Source: Bacillota bacterium
GTDB lineage: Bacteria; Bacillota; Clostridia; Lachnospirales; Cellulosilyticaceae
DNA: 64,000 bases
Reading direction: 5' to 3'
NCBI GenBank assembly: GCA_023412455.1
Contig: JAEYNQ010000040.1
Span: forward strand, 1-64,000
Shown: in pieces, positions 53,255 through 63,131 of the stretch
How positions within the stretch are numbered: position 1 is the stretch's first letter
Layout of the letters: each line of letters opens with the position of its first letter
The notes under the pieces: generated by a model
Databases searched by the model: none
Seen by the model: only the letters and a program-made list of their open reading frames with translations
What the model was told of the DNA's origin: nothing
Program-made: the position numbers and the translations under genes

Positions 53255-54617
53255 ATAAGAAAGGTTCATCTTCTAGCAAAATATGCTCTTCTTCAGTAGG
53301 TTCGCCATAATAGCCACATTGTTCGAGCACCGTTGTGAGATACATAACTGCCACTAAGAGGGAGTGGGACTCCTTTGTAGAGTGAAAAGCTTGTACCATA
53401 TAGGTATGAAAGGTTTCTTCAGACATAACAAAGGGAACAATACCCATTAAAGATTGCATACGTAGTTTACGTTCCACATTAGAAAGATGATCGAGTCTTT
53501 CCCGAAGTTTGATGAGGAAGGTTTCAAAGATAGGTGCTGCTTGAGTAAGGGTAAGAGGTTTTGGTGACATGTCAAAGCCAAAGACGTAGTCAAGACGCAT
53601 CTGTAAAGTTGTTTGTAGTAGAGAAAAAAGAGGAGAAGAAGTAGCCTTTTGACAGGCTTTTAAGTAAGATTTTTCTAAAGAGGCTGTAATCTCTTCTACA
53701 CGTTCAGGTAAGGTGGAGGCAAAGAGTTCTTTGTCCTCACTTCCTTCTAAAATCGTCTTTACAGAGTAATAGAGATCATAAAAACTAGGATGAAGGTCTG
53801 TTAAGACCTTAAAACTAGAATCTTCCAGTAAAAAGAAAGTGCATAAAGCACAGATTACTTCATAGAAAGCTTCTACCAAGTCTAAGCTTCCTTCAAGGGT
53901 TTCTTGTAAGAGTTCTACGTTTTCTTCGAATTCCTCCCGTTCACTCATCTCTTTAAGTTCCGTTAGTGAGGTGGCAATATCTTTAAAATGTTGGCCGTAT
54001 TGAGGAAATTGGGTTCCTTCAAAAAGTTCAGTTAAAATATCTGTAAGAAAAGTAGCACTTTCAGCAGTATCTTCAATACGAATTTGCTTTAAACTCTTAC
54101 CCATATAATAAATGAAATTATCTTTCGTCAAACGAATAGGCACATAAGGAAGAAGGAGAGCAGCATGTTCGTGACGCCTGTGAAGATTTTTTTCTTGAAA
54201 AACAAAATCAGTACAATCGTCAGCTAGCTTCTGGAAATCAAAGTTGTGGAGTTGATTTAAATTGGCTTCGAAAACTGCTTTGTCCTCCATAGAAGGAGAA
54301 AGAGTCATTTTGGCAGCAAGAGTAAGATGAGTAAGTTCCCTTTCATAAGCTGTCAGTGTACGGTATTTCTGTTCTAAAATAGGCCGAAGGTCAATGAGCT
54401 TTTGAACATAAGTAGCCTTAATAGTCACATTTTCAGAAAGAAGAGAAGGGAGAGAAAGATAAATCGTTTCCACTTCTTTAGCAAGAGTAGCAGTTTCTTC
54501 ATCTAAATAGGATAAAGATGAAAAAAGTGGATGGGTAAGAGCTGCTAAATACCGATCTATACAATGACTATAAGCATAAGATAAGCCTATAGATAAATAG
54601 TGGTGTTGATTTTCCAT
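53253..54617 (-). CDS. Unknown soluble protein (454 aa), helix-rich
   Basis: Starts at ATG 54617 (minus) behind GAAAGGAG; a longer frame upstream has hydrophobic, non-coding-looking text and is rejected. The protein is long, helical and acidic, without Cys motifs, membrane segments or known signatures. Parts such as LTKDNFIYYMGKSLKQIRIED and MRLDYVFGFDMSPKPLTLTQ have no family that I know. It is divergent from glgB with its own promoter. No function is assigned. Confidence 0.6.
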   Translation of the reverse strand: MENQHHYLSIGLSYAYSHCIDRYLAALTHPLFSSLSYLDEETATLAKEVETIYLSLPSLLSENVTIKATYVQKLIDLRPILEQKYRTLTAYERELTHLTLAAKMTLSPSMEDKAVFEANLNQLHNFDFQKLADDCTDFVFQEKNLHRRHEHAALLLPYVPIRLTKDNFIYYMGKSLKQIRIEDTAESATFLTDILTELFEGTQFPQYGQHFKDIATSLTELKEMSEREEFEENVELLQETLEGSLDLVEAFYEVICALCTFFLLEDSSFKVLTDLHPSFYDLYYSVKTILEGSEDKELFASTLPERVEEITASLEKSYLKACQKATSSPLFSLLQTTLQMRLDYVFGFDMSPKPLTLTQAAPIFETFLIKLRERLDHLSNVERKLRMQSLMGIVPFVMSEETFHTYMVQAFHSTKESHSLLVAVMYLTTVLEQCGYYGEPTEEEHILLEDEPFL

Positions 54618-54648
54618 AATAGGACTCCTTTCAAGTCGTGTTTCTATA

Positions 54649-54677
54649 AGCATATACAATTTTGGGAACCTTGACAA
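54649..54677 (-). promoter_or_regulatory. Promoter of the unknown minus-strand gene
   Basis: On the minus strand TTGTCA, 17 bp, TATGCT, about 30 bp before the ATG at 54617. Confidence 0.5.
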
Positions 54678-54714
54678 GCTAGGAAAGAATAAATGTAAAA
54701 AAATGGTTGTATTA

Positions 54715-54743
54715 TTGAAAAAACAATAAAAATATATTAATAT
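54715..54743 (+). promoter_or_regulatory. Promoter of glgB
   Basis: TTGAAA, a 17-bp spacer, then TAATAT, 22 bp before the ATG. GGGG at the ribosome site follows. Confidence 0.6.
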
Positions 54744-54764
54744 AGTATAAAGGGGTGAAAAATT

Positions 54765-57041
54765 ATGGAATTTACTACTGTTGCTATGAATGGGCAAAGA
54801 AAAAATTTAGAAGAAGGAAACTGCAAGAAGCCACATGAATTTTTAGGAATGCATCATGTGGAGATAAATGGGCATATGCGGCTTGTAGCACGTGTTTTTT
54901 GCCCTACGGCTATAGAAGTGACGGTTGTTGCTTGCGAAGATAATACAAAGACCTATCCCCTTAAAAGGGTAGATGATAAGGGCTTATTTGAAGGTATAAT
55001 GGGAACACGCAAAAATACTTTTTTGTACAAGCTATCTTGTAAAGATGAAGTAGGCAATGCATGGTCTTATATAGACCCTTATCAATTTGAATGTACCTTA
55101 TCTGATTTTGAACTTTATTTATTTGGTCAAGGTACAGATTATGAAGTATACAACAAGATGGGAGCTACTTTCCAAGAAGTAAAGGGAGTGAAAGGTGTAC
55201 GTTTTGCTGTATGGGCACCTCACGCTAAAAGAGTAAGCGTTGTGGGGAGCTTTAATAATTGGGATGGTAGACGTCACCCTATGCGCCTTATTGAAGAACA
55301 AGGAGTGTGGGAGCTATTTGTTCCAGAACTTGCTTCTTTTGAAGCCTATAAATATGAGATAAAAACTCAAAAGGATGAGCTACTTTATAAAGCTGACCCT
55401 TATGCTACCTATTGTCAACTAAGACCTGATAATGCTTCTGTTATTTATGAAATGAAGCCTTATAAGTGGAAGGATAAGAAATGGCTTGAAAAGCGTGAAG
55501 CTTCCACATATTACAAAGAGGCAGTTTCTATTTATGAGGTACATATTGGTTCATGGAAGCGTCATGCCAATGGTGAGTTTTACACTTACCGTGAAGCAGC
55601 AGAGAGTTTAGCCAAGTATGTAAAAGAAATGGGCTATACCCATATTGAATTAATGGGCATTATTGAACATCCATATGATGGTTCATGGGGCTATCAAGTA
55701 ACAGGTTATTTTGCTCCAACCAGTCGTTATGGAACACCTGATGATTTTAAATATTTTGTAGACACCATGCATCGCCATCAAATAGGTGTTATATTAGATT
55801 GGGTACCTGCCCATTTTCCAAAGGATGCTTTTGCTCTTGAAAAATTTGATGGAGAAGCCTTATATGAAGCGCAAGACGAGAAAATGTCTCAACATCCTCA
55901 TTGGGGAACCCTTATTTTTGATTATGGGAAACCTCAAGTTTCTCTCTTTATGATAGCAAGTGCCCTCTCTTGGTTAGATAAATATCATATAGATGGCTTA
56001 CGTGTAGATGCAGTTGCATCCATGCTTTATCTGGATTATGGACGTGAAGGCGATTATATACCTAACAAATATGGTGGACGAGAAAATTTAGAAGCCATAG
56101 AATTTTTTAGAAAGCTTAATACAGTGGCCTATAGCCGATTTGCAGGTATCATGATGATTGCTGAAGAGTCTACAGCTTGGCCCAGTGTTTCCCATGCAGT
56201 GGAACAAGGGGGATTAGGCTTTGGTTTTAAATGGAACATGGGTTGGATGAATGATTTTTTAAGTTATATGAAGATCGATCCTTATTTCAGAAAGTTTAAT
56301 CATGAAAAAATTACCTTTAGTTTGATGTATGCTTTTAGTGAAAACTTTATTCAAGTGATTTCCCATGATGAAGTGGTTCATGGAAAGAGCTCCATGATTT
56401 ATAAAATGCCTGGTAATGAATGGGAAAAGTTTGCCAATCTTAAAGCAGCATATGGGTATATGTATACGCATCCAGGCAAAAAGATGTTGTTTATGGGCAA
56501 TGATTTTGCCCAAACAACGGAATGGAATGAAGATAAAGAGTTAGATTGGGGACTTCTAGAATACGAGTCACACCAACAGATTCAACAATTTGTAAAAGAT
56601 TTAAATAAGCTTTATAAAAAAAGTAAGGCCCTTTGGGAAATGGGAAATGGCTATGATAACTTTGAATGGATTGATTGTGAGAATAGAGACCAAAGCATTA
56701 TTTCATTTATAAGAAAAGGGCCTAGCATAAAAGATGAACTTATAGTAGTGATTAATTTTACACCTGTGGTATGGAACAATTATCGCGTGGGTGTCCCTGC
56801 TTTTGCAGAATATATAGAGGTTTTAAATAGTGATGCTATAGGCTATGGTGGTAAAGGAATGGTTAATCATGATAAACTGGTAGCCACTTTAAAACCTTGG
56901 CATGGAAGAGAGCAGAGTGTAGAAATGAATATTCCACCTCTAGGCATTAGCATTTTAAAAGTCAATAAGCTTTTAAAAAAGCCAATCCTTCCAGAGCCAA
57001 AAGAAGATCAGGATGAAATAAAGGCAATCCCAGAGAAATAA
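54765..57041 (+). CDS. glgB: 1,4-alpha-glucan branching enzyme
   Basis: A 758-residue GH13 enzyme that creates alpha-1,6 branches in glycogen. An N-terminal domain and a CBM48 (VRFAVWAPHAKRVSVVGSFN) precede the catalytic barrel. Catalytic residues are Asp415 in GLRVDAVAS, Glu468 in IAEESTAW and Asp535 in SHDEVVHG, and their spacing is like E. coli GlgB. HIELMGIIEHPYDGSWGYQV is the branching-enzyme signature. The long N-terminal part (about 150 residues before CBM48) is the two-N-domain form. No other glycogen gene is nearby. Confidence 0.95.
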   Translation: MEFTTVAMNGQRKNLEEGNCKKPHEFLGMHHVEINGHMRLVARVFCPTAIEVTVVACEDNTKTYPLKRVDDKGLFEGIMGTRKNTFLYKLSCKDEVGNAWSYIDPYQFECTLSDFELYLFGQGTDYEVYNKMGATFQEVKGVKGVRFAVWAPHAKRVSVVGSFNNWDGRRHPMRLIEEQGVWELFVPELASFEAYKYEIKTQKDELLYKADPYATYCQLRPDNASVIYEMKPYKWKDKKWLEKREASTYYKEAVSIYEVHIGSWKRHANGEFYTYREAAESLAKYVKEMGYTHIELMGIIEHPYDGSWGYQVTGYFAPTSRYGTPDDFKYFVDTMHRHQIGVILDWVPAHFPKDAFALEKFDGEALYEAQDEKMSQHPHWGTLIFDYGKPQVSLFMIASALSWLDKYHIDGLRVDAVASMLYLDYGREGDYIPNKYGGRENLEAIEFFRKLNTVAYSRFAGIMMIAEESTAWPSVSHAVEQGGLGFGFKWNMGWMNDFLSYMKIDPYFRKFNHEKITFSLMYAFSENFIQVISHDEVVHGKSSMIYKMPGNEWEKFANLKAAYGYMYTHPGKKMLFMGNDFAQTTEWNEDKELDWGLLEYESHQQIQQFVKDLNKLYKKSKALWEMGNGYDNFEWIDCENRDQSIISFIRKGPSIKDELIVVINFTPVVWNNYRVGVPAFAEYIEVLNSDAIGYGGKGMVNHDKLVATLKPWHGREQSVEMNIPPLGISILKVNKLLKKPILPEPKEDQDEIKAIPEK

Positions 57042-57062
57042 AATATTTTTATTGCATACAAG

Positions 57063-57103
57063 AACAAACAAGGCACATTTCGATATGGGCCTTGTTTGTT
57101 TTT
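57063..57103 (+). terminator. Rho-independent terminator
   Basis: AACAAACAAGGC pairs with GCCTTGTTTGTT and is followed by T's; loop of 14 nt. Confidence 0.9.
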
Positions 57104-57148
57104 ATAAAACTATGGCTATACTTCTTTTAGATATAAAGGAGGTAAGCT

Positions 57149-57676
57149 ATGCAGTTATTGAAACAAGAGGTCACCTTGAAAGGGCAAAGTAGTTATTTTG
57201 CCCTTTATGAAGAGAAACAAAAGAAATGGGTATTAAAAAGAGATTATAAGATAGAGGGACCGAAAACCTTCTATACTTTCTTAAAACAAGTCCCCTTTGA
57301 AATAGATTATGCTATACTACAAATAAATCAACCTTATCGCAATTTGCTCTATAGTTTCTATTCACAACTTAAAATCAGTTTAGCTAAAGAAGCTGTTATT
57401 GATGAATTCGAGAAGCGAATAGGTGTTACCCGTTATTTTTATGAAGAGGTGGCAGCTTCTTTGCAGCGTGCTGTGAGGACTGAAAAAGGGGATTGGAAAG
57501 GGTTCATTTACGAATTTTACAGCTTATCAAATGGTGAGGAAGCCTTAGCTTTATATGAAAAATGGCAGCTGAATTTGCCTTTAAATGATAAGTATGCGAC
57601 ATCTTTTATACGTTTTATGGAATATTACTTACAAGAAATCGTAAACTACTTTGAAATAAAGAAAAGTTTACCCTAG
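57149..57676 (+). CDS. Unknown soluble protein (175 aa)
   Basis: AAAGGAGG precedes the ATG. The protein is charged and aromatic-rich, mostly helical towards the C terminus, with no signal, no membrane segment and no Cys. It is followed 18 bp later by cobT, so they are probably co-transcribed. I recognise no family; a cobamide role would be guessing from position. Confidence 0.6.
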   Translation: MQLLKQEVTLKGQSSYFALYEEKQKKWVLKRDYKIEGPKTFYTFLKQVPFEIDYAILQINQPYRNLLYSFYSQLKISLAKEAVIDEFEKRIGVTRYFYEEVAASLQRAVRTEKGDWKGFIYEFYSLSNGEEALALYEKWQLNLPLNDKYATSFIRFMEYYLQEIVNYFEIKKSLP

Positions 57677-57694
57677 GAAGAGGAAGGAGCATAT

Positions 57695-58768
57695 ATGAAT
57701 AATACCCTACAAGATATTTTAAAAGCGATTAAGAAGCCTTCGGTCACCTATCATAAACAAGCGGAAGATTATGTGGATGGCTTAACGAAACCAGTGGGTT
57801 CACTGGGTCAGCTAGAAGAAATATATTGCCGTCTCTGTGGCATCCAACAAACTAGCCAGCTTAAGTTAGATAAAAAGGTAGTGATCATTATGTGTAGTGA
57901 TAATGGGGTATGTGAAGAAGGTGTGAGTGAATGCCCTCAAGAAGTGACTGCTACAGTGGCCTATAATTTTACAAGAGGGATTACAGGGATTAATCGTATG
58001 AGTGCTTTTACCCATTCAGCTATTCATATTGTGGATATAGGCATAAAGGATACCATTCAGCATCCCTTAATTGCACAAAAAAAAGTCAGACCTAGTACGG
58101 GGAATATGACAAAGGAATTAGCTATGACTCGTGAAGAGGTGCTTCAAGCTATAGAAGTAGGTATTGAAGCTGTCAAGGAATGTGTAGAGAAAGGTTATGA
58201 GGTGTTTGGAACAGGAGAAATGGGAATAGGCAATACCACTACCTCTGCAGCCGTTTTAAGTGTTCTTTTAGATGAAGAGGTGGAGCAGGTAGTTGGAAGA
58301 GGAGCAGGAGCTAGAGAGGAAACCTTTACACGTAAAATAGAAGCTATTAAAAAGGCCATAGGGTGGCATCAACCCAATAAAGACGATATTATAGATACAT
58401 TAAGTAAAGTAGGAGGATTAGATTTAGCAGGTTTGTGTGGTGTATACATAGGAGCCAGCTATTATCAGAAGCCTGTAGTTATAGATGGGTTTATTGCAGC
58501 CGTAGCAGCAGTCTGTGCTTGTCGCCTTCAACCTTTGGTTAGGGAATATCTCTTTCCTTCTCATTTATCAGAAGAAAAAGGTATGCAACTTGCCCTGAAG
58601 GATTTAAGGCTCAAGGCCTATTTTGATTTAGGAATGCGTTTAGGAGAAGGAACAGGATGTCCTATTACTTTTGGGCTTATGGATATGGCTAATTCTGTTT
58701 TGACGACTATGGGAACTTTTGAAGATGCTCATGTTGAAAAAGAGAATTATATGAATGTATGGAAGTAA
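57695..58768 (+). CDS. cobT: Nicotinate-nucleotide--dimethylbenzimidazole phosphoribosyltransferase
   Basis: A 357-residue CobT. It transfers the phosphoribosyl group from nicotinate mononucleotide to a lower-ligand base such as 5,6-dimethylbenzimidazole, making the alpha-ribotide for cobamides. LTKPVGSLGQLEEI, CSDNGVCEEGVSECPQEVT, GEMGIGNTTTSAAV (phosphate-binding) and the C-terminal LGMRLGEGTGCP with the catalytic Glu are all present. No cobalamin riboswitch is visible nearby. No other B12 gene is in the window, so it may serve scavenging or lower-ligand replacement. Confidence 0.95.
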   Translation: MNNTLQDILKAIKKPSVTYHKQAEDYVDGLTKPVGSLGQLEEIYCRLCGIQQTSQLKLDKKVVIIMCSDNGVCEEGVSECPQEVTATVAYNFTRGITGINRMSAFTHSAIHIVDIGIKDTIQHPLIAQKKVRPSTGNMTKELAMTREEVLQAIEVGIEAVKECVEKGYEVFGTGEMGIGNTTTSAAVLSVLLDEEVEQVVGRGAGAREETFTRKIEAIKKAIGWHQPNKDDIIDTLSKVGGLDLAGLCGVYIGASYYQKPVVIDGFIAAVAAVCACRLQPLVREYLFPSHLSEEKGMQLALKDLRLKAYFDLGMRLGEGTGCPITFGLMDMANSVLTTMGTFEDAHVEKENYMNVWK

Positions 58769-58798
58769 AAAGAGAATATTTAAAATGATCCTAACAAA

Positions 58799-58836
58799 AA
58801 AGACTGCCCAACAAGGAATAAGAGGGCAGTCTTTGG
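58799..58836. terminator. Terminator between cobT and argH
   Basis: AAAGACTGCCC pairs with GGGCAGTCTTT. It follows cobT on plus; on minus it lies just beyond the argH stop, so it can end both. Confidence 0.85.
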
Positions 58837-58883
58837 ATTTTCAAAGGAAAGTGGAATGCTACTCCAATGTTTTGTAAAAGAAA

Positions 58884-60260
58884 CTAATGTGTAGACAAAA
58901 ACAACATCGCTTTTTGAAGATGAGCCTTAACGGCTTCCTTGCTAGGGCCACCTTTTACAGAGCGTTCGTTGACACAGGTGCTAAGGGAAATGGCCTCATA
59001 GATGTCTTCCTCAAAAATAGGATGAATGGATTGATAAACAGGCAAAGGAAGAGCTTCAAGGGAGGTATTGTGATTCACACAATACAAAACAAGTTTTCCA
59101 ATGACCTCATGAGCATCACGAAAGGCAAGCCCCTTTTTAACCAAGTAGTCTGCAGCATCCGTAGCATTTGTAAAACCACCAGAGGCTGCTTGATACATGT
59201 TTTGTGGACAAACCTTCATTGTTTTAACCATGGCCGTAAAGATAGGCAGGCACATCATTACCGTATCAATACTGTCAAAGATGCGTTCCTTATCTTCCTG
59301 CATATCCTTGTTATAAGCCAGTGGAAGGCCTTTCATTGTAGTTAAAAGACTCATGAGGTTACCATAAACCCGACCACATTTGCCACGAACTAACTCTGCA
59401 ATATCAGGATTTTTCTTTTGTGGCATAATGGAGCTCCCCGTACTATAGGCATCATCCAGTTCGATAAAATGGAATTCGTGAGAACTCCATAAAATAATTT
59501 CTTCACTAAAACGACTTAAGTGCATCATAAGAGTAGAAAGGGTATAAAGTAAATCGAGACAAAAATCCCGATCGGATACACCATCTATACTGTTTTCACA
59601 AATACTTTCAAAGTCGAGCTCCTCAGCTACAAAATCACGATCTAAAGGATAAGTGGTAGTAGCTAAAGCACCACTTCCAAGAGGAAGGGAATTGGTGCTG
59701 TGATAAGTAAACTCTAAACGTTTATAATCTCTTTTAAGCATTTCAAAGTAAGCCATTAAGTGATGAGACAAGGTAATAGGTTGGGCACGTTGAAGGTGGG
59801 TATAGCCAGGCATAATAGTATCTAAGTGTTCAGAGGCTAATTGAACTAGCGTCTGCATAAGATTTAAAACATGTTTCTGAAGCGCTTTGACTTCATCACG
59901 TACATAAAGGCGTACATCTAAGGCAACTTGATCGTTGCGGCTACGTCCTGTATGCATTTTTTTGGCAACAGCGCCAATACGAGCAATTAATAAGGTTTCA
60001 ATATTCATATGAATATCTTCCATTTTTTCATCAAAGGTAACAGTTCCTTTTTCAATATCTTCCAGTAAGCAAAGAAGTCCTTCTTGAATACATTTTCCTT
60101 CTTCTGGTGTAAGGATATGCTGTTTAGCAAGCATGGCTACATGCGCTACACTTCCAAGAATATCTTGCTTGTAAAGTCGTTGATCAAAAGAAATAGACGA
60201 ATTAAAATGGTCTGTTAAAGTATCGGTTTCTTTGGCAAATCTGCCGCCCCATAATTTCAT
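58884..60260 (-). CDS. argH: Argininosuccinate lyase
   Basis: A 458-residue fumarase-superfamily enzyme: argininosuccinate to arginine plus fumarate, the last step of arginine synthesis. MKLWGGRFAKETD is the standard start; a longer upstream frame is rejected because TTAGGAGG stands just before the ATG at 60260. TGRSRNDQVALDVRLYV and GSSIMPQKKNPD (mobile loop with the catalytic Ser) are diagnostic. It is downstream of argG on the same strand. Confidence 0.96.
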   Translation of the reverse strand: MKLWGGRFAKETDTLTDHFNSSISFDQRLYKQDILGSVAHVAMLAKQHILTPEEGKCIQEGLLCLLEDIEKGTVTFDEKMEDIHMNIETLLIARIGAVAKKMHTGRSRNDQVALDVRLYVRDEVKALQKHVLNLMQTLVQLASEHLDTIMPGYTHLQRAQPITLSHHLMAYFEMLKRDYKRLEFTYHSTNSLPLGSGALATTTYPLDRDFVAEELDFESICENSIDGVSDRDFCLDLLYTLSTLMMHLSRFSEEIILWSSHEFHFIELDDAYSTGSSIMPQKKNPDIAELVRGKCGRVYGNLMSLLTTMKGLPLAYNKDMQEDKERIFDSIDTVMMCLPIFTAMVKTMKVCPQNMYQAASGGFTNATDAADYLVKKGLAFRDAHEVIGKLVLYCVNHNTSLEALPLPVYQSIHPIFEEDIYEAISLSTCVNERSVKGGPSKEAVKAHLQKAMLFLSTH

Positions 60261-60308
60261 TAGTAGCCTCCTAAAAATAAATAGATAATCCATGATAAAA
60301 TAGACCCT

Positions 60309-60369
60309 AAAAAGGGATTGCTGCAAAATGTCCAAGTTTATCTTTGACTATTTTAGAGCAGTCCCTTTT
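60309..60369 (-). terminator. Hairpin between argG and argH
   Basis: AAAAGGGA(C/T)TGCT pairs across about 35 nt with AGCA(A/G)TCCCTTTT, with an inner partly paired stem, and T's follow on the minus strand. It lies 20 bp after argG, so only part of the transcripts may reach argH, or argH has its own promoter in the 50 bp left. Confidence 0.75.
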
Positions 60370-60388
60370 AAATGGAAGTATGGCTTAA

Positions 60389-61600
60389 TTAGTTTTTCTT
60401 GTTTTGTTGTTGCATAAGAGCTCTTACACGTAAGGGAAGGCCATAGAGTGTAATGAAACCACCTGCATCTTTATGATCGTAAAGGTCACCTGTTGTAAAG
60501 CTAGCTAAATCTTCACTATAAAGAGAATAAGGAGACTGGGAGCCTTGAGGAATAATATTGCCTTTATACAGTTTAAGTTTGACTTCCCCTGTTACAACTT
60601 GTTGTGTACTTTCTACAAAAGCTTGAAGAGCTTCACGAAGGGGAGTAAACCATTTGCCATTATAAATAAGATCTGCAAATTGAAGAGCCACTTCTTGTTT
60701 GTAACGATAGGTTTCACGATCAAGGGTAAGGTGTTCAAGCTCTTCGTGAGCCTTATAAAGAATCACACCACCAGGTGTCTCATAAACACCACGAGATTTC
60801 ATACCTACTACACGGTTTTCCACAATATCTTCAATCCCAATACCATTAGCCCCACCTAATTCATTGAGTTTTTCAAGTAAACGAGAAGGGTCCATAGCCT
60901 GGCCATCTAGATGAGTAGGGACACCTTTTTCAAAAGTAAGTGTGATGGTAGTAGGTTGATCCGGTGCTTGCTCAGGGGATACACCTAACTTAAGAAGTGT
61001 TTCATAGTTAGGAGCATTCCAAGGGTTTTCCAGTTCCAAACCTTCATGAGAGATGTGCCACATATTACGGTCACGGCTATAGCTATCTTCTTTTTTCATA
61101 GGAACAGGAAGATTTCTTGCTTCTAAGTAAGCTATTTCTTCTTCACGAGAGGAAATATCCCAAATACGCCATGGAGCAATAACTTTAAGATGAGGTGCTA
61201 AAGCAGCAATACCTAGTTCAAAGCGAATTTGATCATTTCCTTTACCTGTACAACCATGGCAAATAGCAACAGCATCTTCTTGAAGGGCAATTCTAACAAG
61301 TGTTTTAGCAATAACAGCACGAGCGATAGAAGTTCCTAAGTAGTATTTAGATTCATAAACAGCACCTGATTGAATCATTGGGAAAACATATTCTTTCATA
61401 AATTCATCTTTTACGTTTTCAACATAAACTTTGCTAACCCCCATTGATAAGGCCTTTTCTTCTAAGCCGACGAGTTCAGCATCTTGACCAACATTGATGC
61501 AAACAGCGATAACATCATAATCATAATTTTCTTTAAGCCATGGAATAATAACAGAGGTGTCTAAACCACCTGAATAAGCTAATACAACCTTTTCTTTCAT
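60389..61600 (-). CDS. argG: Argininosuccinate synthase
   Basis: A 403-residue enzyme that joins citrulline and aspartate using ATP. The N-terminal PP-loop [20 protein letters not shown] binds [37 protein letters not shown] and the substrate loops ([13 protein letters not shown]) match ArgG closely. AAGGGGGAT precedes the ATG. It lies first in the argG-argH unit, behind an A/T-rich promoter with repeated candidate ArgR sites. Confidence 0.96.
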   Translation of the reverse strand: MKEKVVLAYSGGLDTSVIIPWLKENYDYDVIAVCINVGQDAELVGLEEKALSMGVSKVYVENVKDEFMKEYVFPMIQSGAVYESKYYLGTSIARAVIAKTLVRIALQEDAVAICHGCTGKGNDQIRFELGIAALAPHLKVIAPWRIWDISSREEEIAYLEARNLPVPMKKEDSYSRDRNMWHISHEGLELENPWNAPNYETLLKLGVSPEQAPDQPTTITLTFEKGVPTHLDGQAMDPSRLLEKLNELGGANGIGIEDIVENRVVGMKSRGVYETPGGVILYKAHEELEHLTLDRETYRYKQEVALQFADLIYNGKWFTPLREALQAFVESTQQVVTGEVKLKLYKGNIIPQGSQSPYSLYSEDLASFTTGDLYDHKDAGGFITLYGLPLRVRALMQQQNKKN

Positions 61601-61635
61601 AAGATAAATCCCCCTTATTTAAATATATATTAGTA

Positions 61636-61673
61636 TTTATGCATAATTATACACTACTTTATGCATAATACAA
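61636..61673 (-). promoter_or_regulatory. argG promoter with two candidate ArgR sites
   Basis: On the minus strand TTGTAT (61668-61673), 16 bp, TATAAT (61646-61651). The 12-mer TTTATGCATAAT occurs twice, at 61636-61647 and 61658-61669, overlapping the -35/spacer and the -10/start. Two palindromic boxes at a 22-bp period on a promoter fit an ArgR operator, though the motif is only loosely like known ARG boxes. Confidence 0.55.
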
Positions 61674-61874
61674 TACTTTTTTAAAAAATAGTAAAAAATT
61701 GATTGATTTATTTCTAGTATAAATCTTTTTCTTCATATTGTATACATTGAATCATGGGTATAATGGAGGAGATTCAAAAAAGTAGTTAGGATAGAGAGGG
61801 AAAGACTATAGAAAAGTATGGAACTCTGTAGTATAATAATACTATTTGATGAATATATTTGAGGAGGATTTAGA

Positions 61875-62573
61875 ATGAAAGGCTTATTTGACTTAGACGC
61901 ACCAATATGGGTGGCACTTAGCGAAGTGGCAGATGTAATGATACTTTCCTTTTATTGGTGGATTTGTAGTATTCCATTAGTGACGGTTGGCGCTTCAACG
62001 ACAGCCCTCTATTATGTATTGGGTAAAAAAATACGTAAGGAATCTACAAGTATTACACGTGATTTCTTCTATAGTTTTAAAATGAACTTTAAGCAATCTA
62101 TTCCTCTTGCTCTTTTTTCATTGATGGCGGTAGTAAGTGCAAGCTTGTATATTTTTATAGCTATAGAGGGTGTGTTAAATGATAATATGCAAGGTGCTAT
62201 GCGATTTATTGTACCTATAGGCATTGTTTTTATTTTTGAAATGACCCATCTTTCAACTTATATTTGGGCACTTCTTTCTAGGTTTCATATGAAGACCTTT
62301 ACAATGTTTACAACAGCTTTTGTATTAGTGCATCGTCATCTTTTAACAACCATTATCTTAACTCTAGCTAAAATCGCTATTGTTTTTATCATTTTTAAAA
62401 TGCCTCTTATTATTATTGTAGCCCCTGGATTAAGTGTGGCTGTGGATTCTTTCTTTATTCAAGGGATTTTTTCAAGGTACCTTGAAGAGGCACAAAAAAG
62501 TGCAGAGCAAGGAGCAGGAGAAGAGATCATCGAAGAAGAGATAGTAGAAGAAGAGATAATAGAAGTGCAGTAA
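61875..62573 (+). CDS. YesL-family (DUF624) membrane protein
   Basis: A 232-residue protein with about six membrane helices and a Glu-rich C-terminal tail (EEIIEEEIVEEEIIEVQ). The start LFDLDAPIWVALSEVADVMI and WWICSIPLVTVGASTTALYY are typical of DUF624/YesL proteins, which often sit near carbohydrate transporters. The role is unknown. GAGGAGGA precedes the ATG. Confidence 0.8.
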   Translation: MKGLFDLDAPIWVALSEVADVMILSFYWWICSIPLVTVGASTTALYYVLGKKIRKESTSITRDFFYSFKMNFKQSIPLALFSLMAVVSASLYIFIAIEGVLNDNMQGAMRFIVPIGIVFIFEMTHLSTYIWALLSRFHMKTFTMFTTAFVLVHRHLLTTIILTLAKIAIVFIIFKMPLIIIVAPGLSVAVDSFFIQGIFSRYLEEAQKSAEQGAGEEIIEEEIVEEEIIEVQ

Positions 62574-62677
62574 GTAAAGCAGTGATTTCACATGGTATGA
62601 TTGAAGAGTAAGAAAGTGGCATACTATTTTATAGGTTGACTTGAATGGGAAAAGCTTAAAAGAAGGTGATGAGGTAT

Positions 62678-63016
62678 ATGGATTTAGTATTAAATATTTT
62701 TGCAGTTATTTTAATTGTAAGTCTTATTAATTTAGTACGGTATGCATTAAAAATTAGAAAAATATTGAAAATGAATAAGGATAACCCTAATATTCAAGGG
62801 ATTAGTATTATTAATGGAGAAATAAAAGTCATTGAAAAAGTGCCTACTGTCTCAGAGCAGGTGACTAAAGAGCAAGTAATTGATCCCATATGTGGTAAAG
62901 AATTTGAAAAACAAGAGGCCTATCGTGTTTTACGGGATGGAAAAGAGCATTTCTTTTGCTCATGGGATTGCAGAGAAAAATTTATAAAGACTAACCTAGT
63001 AGAAGACAATGAATAA
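62678..63016 (+). CDS. YHS-domain membrane-anchored protein
   Basis: About 112 residues. One N-terminal membrane helix (LVLNIFAVILIVSLINLVRYA) and a C-terminal YHS domain, DPICGKEFEKQEAYRVLRDG then HFFCSWDCREKF, with the usual Cys residues that can bind metal. GTG at 62666 and ATG at 62669 are in frame; AGAAGG at 62661-62666 best fits the ATG at 62678. It ends just before the IS. Confidence 0.75.
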   Translation: MDLVLNIFAVILIVSLINLVRYALKIRKILKMNKDNPNIQGISIINGEIKVIEKVPTVSEQVTKEQVIDPICGKEFEKQEAYRVLRDGKEHFFCSWDCREKFIKTNLVEDNE

Positions 63017-63035
63017 TTGTCTTCTTTTTTTAAAT

Positions 63036-63116
63036 GGAGCTGTCGCACTAAGAAATTAGTGCCAGCTCCTTTTTTAAAAAAATACAATAGCCAGGCTTCG
63101 AAAAGCCTGGCTATTG
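63036..63116. repeat. Two hairpins at the IS left end
   Basis: GGAGCTG...CACTAA/TTAGTG...CAGCTCC plus T's (63036-63075) acts like a terminator, shielding the transposase from outside transcription and ending the YHS gene. CAATAGCCAGGCTT/AAGCCTGGCTATTG (63085-63116) is a second, perfect stem just before the transposase start. Confidence 0.75.
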
Positions 63117-63131
63117 TTGTAAAATATATTT

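Noticed and set aside
54618..54797. 60-residue upstream extension of the unknown minus-strand protein
   Set aside because: It overlaps glgB and both promoters, and the GAAAGGAG site lies before the ATG at 54617.
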